Positions 37,811 to 47,318 are shown, counted from the first letter of the stretch. The stretch is 64,000 bases of DNA from Flavobacterium sp. MFBS3-15 (GCF_026107645.2 NZ_JAPCHV010000006.1:124001-188000); one strand, 5' to 3'. Notes: a model not told the origin generated them from the sequence alone. Numbers and translations are program-made.

Positions 37811-39910
37811 ATGGCGGTTTTATCAAAAATCAGGCAGCGTTCGCTCCTTCTGATACTGGTTATCGGATTCTGTTTATTGGCCTTCATCATTGGTGACATC
37901 ATAAACAGCGGCGGGTTTGGCGTTTCCAAAGAAGTGGGAAGTGTGAATGGCAAGGACATCATGGCCCAGGAGTTTTTCCAGAAAGTAAATGATATGCAGT
38001 CCAGGCAGCAGGGACAGGGCGTTACTACGACCGCAGCTTCCAATGCAGTATGGAACCAAGAAGTGGATAACATACTTTTTGCCGAGCGTTTCGACAAAAC
38101 CGGCATTAGGGTAGGTAAGGAACACGTATACAACATGTATGCACAGGATCCGAGCGTTGCCCAAAACCCACAGTTCCTTAACGCACTTGGTAAATTTGAC
38201 AAGGCTAAATTCAACGAGTTCCTTGTGAACATGAAGACGACTAACCCGGCTCAGTACCAAATGATCGAAAGGAACGTTCCGCTTGTGGAGGACATGGCCA
38301 AAAGGCAATTGTATGTTACCATGCTGAAGGCAGGTTTCTATACTACCGATGCCGAAGCCAAAGCAAAATATAAGAGCGAGAGCGATAAGGCTTCATTTGA
38401 CTATGTGTATGTTCCTTTTACTACCATCAACGACGACCAGGTTAAGGTTTCTGACGATGAGATCATCGCGTTCATGAAAAAGAACGAGAAAAAATACAAA
38501 TCGGAAGCATCGCGTGAGATCGAGTTCGTGAAGTTCGACAGCAAGCCATCGGCAGCCGACGAGGCTGAAATGAAATCGAGCATCAATGCATTGCTTGCGC
38601 CAAGCGTTAAATATGACGAGAAGACTGGTAAGAATGATACTATCCAGGGATTCGGACAGCTTCCTGCTGGAGATGTTGCTGAATTTGTGGCTGCCAACTC
38701 AGAGATGGGCCTTGACACTATGTTCTATTCTAAGGAAAGGCTTCCGGTAGAGCATGCGGAGCAGCTGTTCAACCTGCCTGTAGGCGGCGTATTCGGGCCT
38801 TATATTGACAACGGATACTACAAAATTTCAAGGATGATGAAAAAAGGCGGAAGCGTAACGGCGAGCCACATCCTTATCGGATTCCAAACGAGGTCTAAAG
38901 AAGAGGCAAAGCTTAAAGCTGAGGACCTTTTGAAGCAGGTTAATGCTAACCCGGGCTCATTTGCGCAGCTTGCAAAAGATAACTCGGAAGATCCGGGGTC
39001 TAAAGATACCGGGGGTGAATATAAAGACATCGTTCCGGGCCAGATGGTACCTACGTTCGACAAGTTCATCTTCAACAATCCTGTAGGCGCTACAGGCATT
39101 GTGGAAACACAGTTCGGCTACCACGTGATCAAGGTTACCGGCAAGAGCGATGCGGTAAAGGCAGTGCAGCTTGCTACGGTAGCGCAAAAGATACAGGCGT
39201 CTGAAAAAACTACGGATGAAGTGTTTACCAAAGCATCGAAAATGGAAATGGATGCTGAAACCAAGCCATTTGCCGACCTGGCAAAACAGTATGGCCTTAC
39301 GGTGAATACAGCTAACAAAGTATTGGCTAATGAAGAAGCCATCCAGGGTCTCGGCAATAACAGGGAGATTGTGAAATGGGCCTTTAATAAAGATACCAAA
39401 GTGGGCGATGTGAAGAAATTTGACCTTCCGATGGGCCAGGGCCATGTCGTGGCAAGGCTGAAAGCAGTTAACGAAAAAGGCCTGCTTCCTTTGGAAGAAG
39501 CCAAAACAGTGGTGCTTCCTATCCTTCGCAACGAAAAGAAAGCCGAGCTTATCAAGAAGAAGATGGCCGGGGCTACCCTTGAAGAAGTGGCACAAAAAAC
39601 AGGCTCAAGCGTAGCAACGGCTACCGATGTTACCCTTGCTGCCCCAATGATCCCTAACGTAGGCGGTGAGCCTAAAGTAGTAGGTAAGGCATTTGCGCTT
39701 GCTGCCGGGAAAACATCAGGGCTTATCGTAGGCCAGACAGGTGTGTTCATGGTAAGGGCCAAAGGCGTAGTGGCAGCTCCTGAGCTTCCTAATTACAGCG
39801 CTTACACTACAAGGATGAAAGCTGAAAGCAGGGGTGGGGTTACCAACAGGATCTCTGCCGTGCTTAAAGACAAAGCCGATATCGTAGACAACAGGGCTGA
39901 ATTCAACTAA
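37811..39910 (+). CDS. PpiD-like periplasmic peptidyl-prolyl isomerase
   Basis: A 699-residue membrane-anchored folding factor. An N-terminal helix (LLLILVIGFCLLAFIIGDII) anchors it; a SurA/PpiD-type chaperone region follows (EVGSVNGKDIMAQEFFQKV); a parvulin domain lies at about residues 345-445 (SVTASHILIGFQTRSKEEA, then FAQLAKDNSEDPGSK and TQFGYHVIKVTG), and a long C-terminal chaperone part completes it. The layout matches PpiD, which helps outer-membrane proteins fold as they leave the Sec channel. A strong terminator follows. Confidence 0.9.
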   Translation: MAVLSKIRQRSLLLILVIGFCLLAFIIGDIINSGGFGVSKEVGSVNGKDIMAQEFFQKVNDMQSRQQGQGVTTTAASNAVWNQEVDNILFAERFDKTGIRVGKEHVYNMYAQDPSVAQNPQFLNALGKFDKAKFNEFLVNMKTTNPAQYQMIERNVPLVEDMAKRQLYVTMLKAGFYTTDAEAKAKYKSESDKASFDYVYVPFTTINDDQVKVSDDEIIAFMKKNEKKYKSEASREIEFVKFDSKPSAADEAEMKSSINALLAPSVKYDEKTGKNDTIQGFGQLPAGDVAEFVAANSEMGLDTMFYSKERLPVEHAEQLFNLPVGGVFGPYIDNGYYKISRMMKKGGSVTASHILIGFQTRSKEEAKLKAEDLLKQVNANPGSFAQLAKDNSEDPGSKDTGGEYKDIVPGQMVPTFDKFIFNNPVGATGIVETQFGYHVIKVTGKSDAVKAVQLATVAQKIQASEKTTDEVFTKASKMEMDAETKPFADLAKQYGLTVNTANKVLANEEAIQGLGNNREIVKWAFNKDTKVGDVKKFDLPMGQGHVVARLKAVNEKGLLPLEEAKTVVLPILRNEKKAELIKKKMAGATLEEVAQKTGSSVATATDVTLAAPMIPNVGGEPKVVGKAFALAAGKTSGLIVGQTGVFMVRAKGVVAAPELPNYSAYTTRMKAESRGGVTNRISAVLKDKADIVDNRAEFN

Positions 39911-39931
39911 TCAGCTCTTACATTATATAGG

Positions 39932-39968
39932 AATCCCCAGTCATAACGGCTGGGGATTTTTCTTTTTT
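39932..39968 (+). terminator. Intrinsic terminator after the PpiD-like gene
   Basis: Nine-base-pair stem AATCCCCAG/CTGGGGATT (39932-39940 with 39950-39958) and a T run TTTTCTTTTTT. Confidence 0.85.
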
Positions 39969-40006
39969 AATAGACGGTATAATGTAAATACTAATATAGA
40001 ATTTGC

Positions 40007-40014
40007 TAAATTTG
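40007..40014 (+). promoter_or_regulatory. -7 element upstream of the toxin-antitoxin-like pair
   Basis: TAAATTTG, an exact match about 95 bases before the small gene at 40110. No convincing -33 TTG. The leader between is A+T-rich and could fold or carry an operator. Confidence 0.45.
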
Positions 40015-40109
40015 CGTTATACTTTAAAATACAGGATAGTGCCATATATTAAAAAGCAGTTTAAGGTATGGTTGTTACATTATTAAAGTACTAATTAAAT
40101 TATTCACTT

Positions 40110-40280
40110 ATGGCTAGCTTACAGATAAAACTTCTAACATCATTGGCCAAAGACATTAAGTCCGGCCAAAAGGATCGTGCTAAAGCAGTTACTACCCTGC
40201 AATCTGCCAAGATCCTGACCAAATCGGAAAACCTTGCCGGTCACTATAGTAACCTTAAAAAGGTGATAGTTTCTAAATAA
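40110..40280 (+). CDS. Small basic protein, candidate antitoxin
   Basis: A 56-residue protein, too short for usual length cut-offs, read from the ATG at 40110 (MASLQIKLLTSLAKDIK) to the TAA at 40278. It is rich in Lys and likely all alpha-helical (KSGQKDRAKAVTTLQSAKIL); the end LAGHYSNLKKVIVSK recalls short antitoxin-type proteins that accompany enzymatic toxins. The eight-base gap to the next gene and a shared upstream promoter suggest one operon. No family could be named with certainty. Antitoxin function is inferred from position, size and the nature of the neighbour. Confidence 0.55.
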   Translation: MASLQIKLLTSLAKDIKSGQKDRAKAVTTLQSAKILTKSENLAGHYSNLKKVIVSK

Positions 40281-40288
40281 TCATTTTC

Positions 40289-40924
40289 ATGATGTACAAC
40301 AGCAGGCCAAATTTAATGATTGGGTTTCACGGCTGTGATGAATTGGTGAGAGATGAATTGGTCAGCAAGCCGAACCAGGTTAAAAAAAGTCAAGAGACCT
40401 TTGACTGGCTTGGAAACGGATTTTATATCTGGGAAAACAATTATGAAAGGGCACTTCGATGGGCCGAGGATAAGTATACTCGTGGTAAAATAAAAAAGCC
40501 TTCGGTAGTCGGAGTAATTTACCAGTTGGACTATTGCCTTGATTTTACAGATTCAGAGTTTACAGAAATCCTGTCCTACTATTATGACCTTATGAAAGCT
40601 GATTTTGAATTGGCAGGCAAAACATTACCTCAAAACAAGGATCTTCCGCAAGATCAGTACCATGACAAAATCCTTCGTGAACTTGATTGCGCAGTAATTG
40701 AATATCTCCATAATCAGATAGAAGTTAAGATTATGGAGGATATTGCTACCAATAAATTTAGTGAGCTTAAGCGTTTTGATACCGTAAGAGGGATTTTTAC
40801 GGAGGGAGGCCCGGCATTTACCGGGGCCGGTATACAGCTCAAAAACCATATTCAGATATGCATCCGAAATCTTAACTGCATTAAGGGATTTTTTATTCCT
40901 CGCAATATTTCAAAATTTCCTTAA
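40289..40924 (+). CDS. ADP-ribosyltransferase-like protein, candidate toxin
   Basis: A 211-residue cytoplasmic protein without signal or membrane segments. The N-terminal pattern IGFHGCDE (His14) followed by DWLGNGFYIWENNYERALRWA (split here: Tyr46 within GFYIW) looks like the His-Tyr core of PARP-type ADP-ribosyltransferase folds such as the DUF3990 group. A candidate third residue is Glu172 (FTEGG) or Gln189 in NHIQICIRN. The C-terminal HIQICIRNLNCIKGFF is a strongly patterned strand pair. It follows a small basic gene by eight bases and looks richer in A+T than its neighbours, fitting an acquired toxin-antitoxin module. The fold is recognised from motifs only and the target is unknown; it might instead be a non-toxic modifying enzyme. 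Confidence 0.65.
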   Translation: MMYNSRPNLMIGFHGCDELVRDELVSKPNQVKKSQETFDWLGNGFYIWENNYERALRWAEDKYTRGKIKKPSVVGVIYQLDYCLDFTDSEFTEILSYYYDLMKADFELAGKTLPQNKDLPQDQYHDKILRELDCAVIEYLHNQIEVKIMEDIATNKFSELKRFDTVRGIFTEGGPAFTGAGIQLKNHIQICIRNLNCIKGFFIPRNISKFP

Positions 40925-40986
40925 CCAAAATTATTAATGCACTTCGTAAACCATTTGAAGTTGTTAGGCTTTTAATCCGCGTTTCA

Positions 40987-41901
40987 TCATAATATCATCT
41001 CCCTATACGGCACCACTACCTCAAATCCCTTCTTTTTAAAGTAACCTGCAGGGTCATTTTCTGATACGGCCATCACAAAATCGCCACCCCAGGCCCCAAG
41101 GCTTTTTATGGCTCCGTTAAAGTCGGGGAACCGGGTTTCTTTTACGGTGGGCGTTTTCAGTACGGCGGACATGATGGCTTCGTGCTGTTCAAGCCCGGCG
41201 ATAAATGACGGACTATCCGTAGCATTGATGATGTTGTCGGTCAGGGCATCGATTTGCGCAACTATTGGTGCGATGTGCTGCCGTTGCTCACGATAGGCCG
41301 CAATAGCTTCCCTGCTGTTCTGCTTGCGGTTCAGGTATACGAAATAAATGGTATCGGCGAATGCCGGATTGAAGTGTATTGGTGTAACCAGCGGATTGCC
41401 GTTATCCAGTCGGTAAAGCACCGCCGTATCGTTTTGTGCGCAGGCAATGTCGTACCCGCTGCCCCCAAAGCTTTTGTTGAGCAGATGGAAGGCATCGATG
41501 CCGAACCACTGCGCGATGTTGTTGATGAGTGTGGAGGAGCTCCCCAGGCCCCAATGGCGCGGAAAAGTGAGCCGTGTTGTGACGGTGAATGCTTTGGCGT
41601 TATTGAGCAGGCCGGTATTTGCCACGTGCGCATGGTGCAGGATCCCGATGAGGGTATCGGCCTCGGGGCTGGTCCAGCGCTGCCTGTTACCGATGATGCC
41701 CGGAAATGGCAGCTTGTCCCTGTACCATTCTGTACCATCGGCATCAAGGCTTATCCATGTAATCCATCCGTTGTCACCTGTTTCCTCCACATCAAGGTAT
41801 TGTCCCGTTTTGGTGGGCAGTGCCAATGCGGTTGCGCCGTCGAGTACGGTATATTCGCCGGTGATCAGCAGCTTTCCGTTACTGTAAAAAGTCTTTTTCA
41901 A
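40987..41901 (-). CDS. GHMP kinase of the mevalonate pathway
   Basis: A 304-residue GHMP-superfamily kinase, beginning KKTFYSNGKLLITGEYTVLDG. The ATP-binding motif is HWGLGSSSTLIN, and FGGSGYDIACA and SLGAWGGDFVMAV are the other family signatures. Next to HMG-CoA reductase it most likely phosphorylates mevalonate or phosphomevalonate for isoprenoid synthesis; which one cannot be told. There is no ATG at the expected start: two TTG codons, at 41916 and 41901, are available, and the second aligns best with the family opening. Either way the start lies within the end of the HMG-CoA reductase gene, so translation is probably coupled. Confidence 0.87.
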   Translation of the reverse strand: MKKTFYSNGKLLITGEYTVLDGATALALPTKTGQYLDVEETGDNGWITWISLDADGTEWYRDKLPFPGIIGNRQRWTSPEADTLIGILHHAHVANTGLLNNAKAFTVTTRLTFPRHWGLGSSSTLINNIAQWFGIDAFHLLNKSFGGSGYDIACAQNDTAVLYRLDNGNPLVTPIHFNPAFADTIYFVYLNRKQNSREAIAAYREQRQHIAPIVAQIDALTDNIINATDSPSFIAGLEQHEAIMSAVLKTPTVKETRFPDFNGAIKSLGAWGGDFVMAVSENDPAGYFKKKGFEVVVPYREMIL

Positions 41902-43231
41902 TATTGGCGGGGTCAAAGTTTCGCAAACGGTCGATGTAGTCGTGCACGGCGGAGTGGCTCACGGTATTTTTTTCAAAATGCCTTACGGCCTGTCCTTTTT
42001 CGCTGTCGGTTGCTTGTAGCTGGTTCAGGATGTTCATCAGGTGCATCTTCATGTGGCCCTGCTGTATGCCGGTTGTGGTCAGCGAGCGCAGTGCGGCAAA
42101 ATTCTGTGCCAGTCCTGCTACGGCAACGATCTGCATCAGTTCTTCCGCGTTGGGGTTGCCCAGCATTTCGTGCGACAGCCTGACCAGTGGGTGCAGCGAG
42201 GTTAATCCGCCGACAGTGCCCAATGCCAAAGGCAGTTCCAGCCAGAAGGTGAAAATGCCGTCCTCAATTTTGGCATGCGACAGGCTGGTGTACTGCCCGC
42301 CCGCAGATGCGTACGCATGAACCCCGGCTTCCACGGCACGGAAGTCGTTGCCCGTGGCCACCACTACCGCATCGATGCCGTTCATGATGCCCTTATTGTG
42401 CGTTACGGCACGGTATGGTTCTATCTCGGCAATCCACACGGCGGTAAGGAACTTGGAGGCAAACTCTTCAGGGTCAATGCCTTTATCGTCGCACAGGTCG
42501 GCTACCGGGCAGGAAACCTCGGCGCGAACGGTGCAGTTAGGTACGTAATTGGAAAGGATGCTCATGATGACCTGCAGGTTTTTCTCTTCATCGGTAAAGG
42601 CATCATGGTTAAGCGCTTCCTCCTTTAATGTTTTTGAAAACTGCTCAAGGCACGAATTGATGAAATTGGCGCCCATGCTGTCCTTTGTGTCAAAGGTGGC
42701 GTGCAGCTGGTAGTAGTCGGGCAATTCGGATGTTTTATTGCGAAGGGCGATATCAAGTATGCCGCCGCCCCGCTTTTGCATGTTGGCAGTAAGGTGTGCT
42801 GTGCCGGAGATCAGTTTCGGCTTGATGGCATCGAAAAAAGCCTGAAGTTTTGCGGCATCTCCTTTGTAGATGAAATGTACCTGGCCAATCTTTTCGGTAT
42901 TGATTACGGTAGCTTTGAAACCGCCGCGTGCCGACCAGAATTTTGCGGCCTTGGATGCGGCTGCCACCACGGAACTTTCTTCAGTTGCCATCGGGATGAT
43001 GTACTCGCGCCCGTTGATGGTAAAATTTGGGGCCACACCGAGGGGCAAATAGAAGTTAGTGATGGTGTTTTCTATGAATTCGTCGTGAAGTTGCTGCAAA
43101 GCGGCATCGGCATTCCAGTATTTTCTTATTAAATCGGCAGCGCCTTCGGGGTTTGAAAAGTAATTTTGGGCAATCCAGCCTATCTTTTCGTCTTTTGACA
43201 GTTTAGAGAACCCCGATATTCCTTTACTCAT
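41879..43231 (-). CDS. Hydroxymethylglutaryl-CoA reductase, class II
   Basis: A 450-residue reductase that makes mevalonate from HMG-CoA. Class II features are seen: ENTITNFYLPLGVAPNF with the catalytic Glu, MATEESSVVAAAS, the substrate loop DSMGANFINS, HNKGIMNGIDAVVVATGND with the catalytic Lys and Asp, and QGHMKMH with the catalytic His. Class II enzymes were first known as degradative, but in Bacteroidota the gene stands beside kinases of the mevalonate route and acts in synthesis. The ATG at 43231 is used because a promoter covers the upstream frame. It overlaps the GHMP kinase by about 23 bases. Confidence 0.93.
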   Translation of the reverse strand: MSKGISGFSKLSKDEKIGWIAQNYFSNPEGAADLIRKYWNADAALQQLHDEFIENTITNFYLPLGVAPNFTINGREYIIPMATEESSVVAAASKAAKFWSARGGFKATVINTEKIGQVHFIYKGDAAKLQAFFDAIKPKLISGTAHLTANMQKRGGGILDIALRNKTSELPDYYQLHATFDTKDSMGANFINSCLEQFSKTLKEEALNHDAFTDEEKNLQVIMSILSNYVPNCTVRAEVSCPVADLCDDKGIDPEEFASKFLTAVWIAEIEPYRAVTHNKGIMNGIDAVVVATGNDFRAVEAGVHAYASAGGQYTSLSHAKIEDGIFTFWLELPLALGTVGGLTSLHPLVRLSHEMLGNPNAEELMQIVAVAGLAQNFAALRSLTTTGIQQGHMKMHLMNILNQLQATDSEKGQAVRHFEKNTVSHSAVHDYIDRLRNFDPANIEKDFLQ

Positions 43232-43260
43232 TTTCAGTAGCTTAAAATAGTATTCGCCTG

Positions 43261-43294
43261 CAAAGATACGGGTTTCCCGAATGTGGAGGGCCAA
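43261..43294 (-). promoter_or_regulatory. Promoter of the HMG-CoA reductase gene
   Basis: On the minus strand TTG (43292-43294), a 23-base spacer and TATCTTTG (43261-43268). It lies 30 bases before the ATG at 43231 and across the alternative upstream start, which it rules out. Confidence 0.55.
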
Positions 43295-43394
43295 TTATAA
43301 AACACAACGCTTAACTATTTCTTCATTTTGCGGAAAAAAGGGCGGCTAATTCATAAAAATTTACTAAAATTGGGAGTTTTTTACCATCTGCAAA

Positions 43395-45563
43395 ATGAAA
43401 TACATCAAATACCCGATTTTCTTCTTTTTAATGGCTGTCATGCCGGCAGTTGCCCAGCAAAAACTTACGCTTCAGGAAATATGGTCGGGCGCCTTCCGCA
43501 CCCAGGGAATGCATGATCTTCAGGCCATGAAGAATACCAATCAGTATACTGTCCTTGATTCTGGCAAATCAGGGGCTACCATAGACCTGTACGATTTCGC
43601 TACCCTCGATAAGGTCAGCACCCTGGTTTCATCGGCCGATCACAAAGAGCTCGCCAAAGGCATAGACAGCTATACCTTCAGCGCTGATGAAAAGAAGCTG
43701 CTGCTGGCAACCAACTCTGATCCCATATTCAGGCATTCATTTACGGCTGACTTCTATATTTTCGACATCGCTTCCAAGTCGCTTTCGAAGCTGTCAGATA
43801 AAAAAGTACAGGAACCAACGTTCTCAGCAGACAACTCAAAGGTAGCCTATGCATTGGAAAACAACCTTTATGTATATGACATTGCCGCCAAAACAACGAA
43901 GCAGATTACTACCGACGGCAAAAAGAACTGCATCATCAACGGGATTACCGACTGGGTGTATGAGGAGGAATTCTCTTTTGTAAAGGCGTACGACTGGAAC
44001 GCTACAGGTGACAAGATTGCCTACATCCGCTTTGATGAGACTGATGTGCCGGAATTCTCGATGGATGTGTACGGCAATGACCTGTACCAAACGCAATACG
44101 TGTTCAAGTACCCGAAGGCAGGCGAAAAGAACTCGGTTGTTTCGCTGCACATATATGACCTGAAAACGAATACTGGCAGCGAGGTAAAGCTGGGCAACTA
44201 TTCTGACTTTTATATCCCGCGCATCCAATGGACTGCCGATGCCCGTGCCCTGAGCGTACAAGTGATCAACCGCCACCAAAATGACCTCGACCTCATTTTT
44301 GTGGATGCCAATACCGGCCTCGCAAAGGTAGTGCTTAACGAAAAAGACAAAGCTTATATCGACATTACCGATAACCTGACGTTCCTTAAAGACAACAGCT
44401 TTATATGGACCAGCGAAAAGGATGGCTACAACCATATTTACCATTACAGCAAAATGGGCAAGCTCATCAGCCAGGTGACCAAAGGCCCGTGGGAAGTGAC
44501 CGACTACTACGGCTTTGATGAAAAAACAGGCAACATCTTTTACCAGTCGGTAGAGAACGGCTCCATCAACCGCGATGTGTACCGCGTGTCCCTGAACGGC
44601 AAAAACAAGACCAGGCTTACCCCACAGACGGGCACCAATGCTGCTACCTTCAGCCCGAACTACCAGTACTTCATCAATTCGTTCTCCAGCGCTACACAGC
44701 CTCCGGCCTATACGCTCAACAATGCGAAGGACGGCAGGGTGGTAAAGGAAATCAAGAACAACAACGCACTGCAGGCGAAGCTGGAGAAATACAGCCTTCC
44801 GGCAAAGGAGTTCATGGAGATCACCACCGAAAAAGGCCACAAGCTGAACGCGTGGATGATAAAGCCGAAGGATTTTGACCCGAATAAAAAATACCCTGTG
44901 TTCATGTACCAGTACAGCGGCCCCGGCTCGCAGCAGGTGAACAACGAATGGCACAGTACTGACGATTATTGGTTCATGATGCTGGCGCAGCAGGGTTACA
45001 TCGTGGCTTGTGTTGACGGCCGCGGAACGGGCTTTAAGGGTGCTGCCTTCAAGAAAGTGACCTATAAAGAATTGGGTAAGTATGAAGTGGAAGACCAGAT
45101 CGATGCCGCCAAGGTGTTTGGCAAATACAATTATGTAGATGCTTCGCGCATCGGTATCTTCGGGTGGAGCTATGGCGGTTTCATGTCGTCCAACTGCATC
45201 CTGAAGGGCAACGACGTTTTCAAAATGGCGATTGCCGTGGCCCCGGTGACCAACTGGCGTTTTTACGATTCGGTGTACACCGAGCGTTACATGCAGACCC
45301 CGCAGGAGAATGCTTCCGGCTACGACGACAATTCGCCCATCAACCATGTGGATAAGCTGAAGGGGCCTTTCCTTTTGGTACACGGGTCGGCAGACGACAA
45401 CGTGCACGTGCAGAACACCATGCGCATGGTAGAAGCATTGGTGCAGGCCAACAAGCAGTTTGACTGGGCCATTTACCCTGATAAGAACCACGGCATTTAC
45501 GGCGGCAAAACAAGGCTGCAGCTGTATACGAAGATGACTAACTTTATTAAAGAGAATTTATAA
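43395..45563 (+). CDS. Dipeptidyl peptidase IV (S9 family)
   Basis: A 722-residue exported serine peptidase with a signal peptide (residues 1-21, ending AVAQQ). The N-terminal eight-bladed propeller (about residues 40-480) is followed by an alpha/beta-hydrolase domain. The nucleophile is Ser592 in GWSYGGFMSS, the acid is Asp667 or Asp668 in SADDNVHV, and the histidine is His699 in KNHGIYGG. The substrate-anchoring YEEEFSF (EE motif) of dipeptidyl peptidase IV is present near 43970. It releases Xaa-Pro dipeptides from peptides. Directly downstream are two peptide transporters, so the group forms a peptide-uptake pathway. Confidence 0.94.
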   Translation: MKYIKYPIFFFLMAVMPAVAQQKLTLQEIWSGAFRTQGMHDLQAMKNTNQYTVLDSGKSGATIDLYDFATLDKVSTLVSSADHKELAKGIDSYTFSADEKKLLLATNSDPIFRHSFTADFYIFDIASKSLSKLSDKKVQEPTFSADNSKVAYALENNLYVYDIAAKTTKQITTDGKKNCIINGITDWVYEEEFSFVKAYDWNATGDKIAYIRFDETDVPEFSMDVYGNDLYQTQYVFKYPKAGEKNSVVSLHIYDLKTNTGSEVKLGNYSDFYIPRIQWTADARALSVQVINRHQNDLDLIFVDANTGLAKVVLNEKDKAYIDITDNLTFLKDNSFIWTSEKDGYNHIYHYSKMGKLISQVTKGPWEVTDYYGFDEKTGNIFYQSVENGSINRDVYRVSLNGKNKTRLTPQTGTNAATFSPNYQYFINSFSSATQPPAYTLNNAKDGRVVKEIKNNNALQAKLEKYSLPAKEFMEITTEKGHKLNAWMIKPKDFDPNKKYPVFMYQYSGPGSQQVNNEWHSTDDYWFMMLAQQGYIVACVDGRGTGFKGAAFKKVTYKELGKYEVEDQIDAAKVFGKYNYVDASRIGIFGWSYGGFMSSNCILKGNDVFKMAIAVAPVTNWRFYDSVYTERYMQTPQENASGYDDNSPINHVDKLKGPFLLVHGSADDNVHVQNTMRMVEALVQANKQFDWAIYPDKNHGIYGGKTRLQLYTKMTNFIKENL

Positions 45564-45577
45564 TTAACTAAACTATT

Positions 45578-47299
45578 ATGAGCGATAAGACAACTACACA
45601 AAAAGGCCATCCTACGGGACTTTGGTATTTATTCGGCACCGAGATGTGGGAACGTTTCGGCTACTACCTCATGCTGGGCATCTTTGCATTGTACATGCTG
45701 GATGGCTGGGACAACGGTGGTATGGGGTTTGATGCCGCGAAGAAATCAGACATCTACGGTACCTATCTTGGCCTGGTGTACTTAACCCCTTTTATCGGCG
45801 GTTTGCTTGCCGACAGGGTATTGGGATACAGGAAATCGATCATCCTGGGCGGCCTTATGATGGCCCTGGGCTATTTCCTCCTTTCCGTTCATGATATTAC
45901 TTCATTCTTTGCCGGGCTTTTCTTCATCATTATGGGTAACGGCTTCTTCAAGCCGAACATTTCTACCCTTGTGGGTAACCTGTACAGCACCGAAGAGCTG
46001 AAGCACAAAAAGGATTCCGGCTACAACATCTTCTACATGGGTATCAATATCGGTGCCTTCATCTGTAACTTCGTAGCCGCGTACATGAGGATCAACTTCG
46101 GGTGGGGCTTTGCCTTTATCGCTGCGGGCGTGGGCATGCTCATCGGTGTAGCGATCTTCCTTATCGGTACAAAGCACATCAGGCACGTGGATGTGGTGAA
46201 GCCATTGCAGGCCGGCGACATGCCAACCGGCAAAATTTTGGGCTCGACCATCCTGCCGATGTTCGTTTTCGGTATTCTGGGCTACCTCATTCCGGGCAAC
46301 ATATTAGGGACCGATACTAACGATGCCTTCATTTTTGGCTGTGTACCGGTAATCGCATTCTTCATTTACCTTTGGTTCAAGTCGAGCGGGCTTGAAAAAC
46401 GCTCCATTGCGGCGCTTCTTGCCGTATTCTCGTGCGTGATACTATTCTTCGCGATATTCCACCAGAACGGTGATGCACTTACCGTATGGGCAGAAGATTA
46501 TACCAACAGGGAAATGCCCGAATCTGTAGCGAATGTCGCCGAAAAGGTAGACATGGCACAGACGGTTGAGAACAATGACATTGTAGCGCTTGACGATGCG
46601 GCTTTTACGGCAAAAATTGAAGAGCTGAGGGCAGAGGCCAACGCCATGCCGGAAAAGACCAAAGAAGAGATCGCTGCCAAAAAAGCGGCTTCGGGCAGGA
46701 TTGCACAGCACGAGGCATCGCGCAAATACTTTAGCAACAAGGCTCCTGAAAATGTACCTGCAAAAGGCGAAAACCTGAAGCTGTACTCTACCGAGCTTTA
46801 CCAGTCCATCAACCCGTTCTGGGTTATCCTGCTTACCCCTGTGCTTGTTGGCGTGTGGGGCTTCCTCAGGAAAAGGGGCAAAGAGCCAAGCACTCCGACA
46901 AAAATCGCATTGGGTCTCCTTATCACGGCACTGTCTGCATTAGTGATGGTAGGCGCTGTATATGCTACCAACGACCTGTCGATGAAAGCCAGCAGCTGGT
47001 GGCTGATCGCTTCGTACGGCGTAATCACGCTGGGAGAGCTGTGCCTTTCGCCAATGGGCCTTTCGCTTGTATCGAAACTCAGCCCGCCAAGGATTACTGC
47101 CCTGATGATGGGTGGTTTCTTCCTTGCCATATCGGTAGGTAACAAGCTTGCCGGCATGCTGTCGAGCCTTTGGGAAGAAATGGAGCATAAAGAAAACTTT
47201 TTCTACCTGAACTTCGGCCTTGTACTGGGCGCGGCCCTTTTATTATTCCTGATGCTGAAATGGCTGAACAGGGTAATGAAGGAGAACAACGTATATTAA
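45578..47299 (+). CDS. POT-family proton-coupled peptide transporter 1
   Basis: A 573-residue transporter of the proton-dependent oligopeptide family. The helix-1 motif ExxER is seen as GTEMWERFGYYLM, and FIIMGNGFFKPNISTLVGNLY and LGELCLSPMGLSLVSKLSP are strong family signatures. Twelve or more helices are expected. Between about residues 300 and 400 there is a long hydrophilic insert rich in Glu, Ala and Lys (VEKVDMAQTVENN-like), absent from typical bacterial members. It starts 14 bases after the peptidase gene and is followed by a paralogue. Confidence 0.93.
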   Translation: MSDKTTTQKGHPTGLWYLFGTEMWERFGYYLMLGIFALYMLDGWDNGGMGFDAAKKSDIYGTYLGLVYLTPFIGGLLADRVLGYRKSIILGGLMMALGYFLLSVHDITSFFAGLFFIIMGNGFFKPNISTLVGNLYSTEELKHKKDSGYNIFYMGINIGAFICNFVAAYMRINFGWGFAFIAAGVGMLIGVAIFLIGTKHIRHVDVVKPLQAGDMPTGKILGSTILPMFVFGILGYLIPGNILGTDTNDAFIFGCVPVIAFFIYLWFKSSGLEKRSIAALLAVFSCVILFFAIFHQNGDALTVWAEDYTNREMPESVANVAEKVDMAQTVENNDIVALDDAAFTAKIEELRAEANAMPEKTKEEIAAKKAASGRIAQHEASRKYFSNKAPENVPAKGENLKLYSTELYQSINPFWVILLTPVLVGVWGFLRKRGKEPSTPTKIALGLLITALSALVMVGAVYATNDLSMKASSWWLIASYGVITLGELCLSPMGLSLVSKLSPPRITALMMGGFFLAISVGNKLAGMLSSLWEEMEHKENFFYLNFGLVLGAALLLFLMLKWLNRVMKENNVY

Positions 47300-47318
47300 T
47301 ATTTAGTTACTGATTTCA

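Noticed and set aside
43836..45491. A 551-codon minus-strand frame
   Set aside because: Antisense to dipeptidyl peptidase IV with its complete catalytic triad; no recognisable features in the reverse product.
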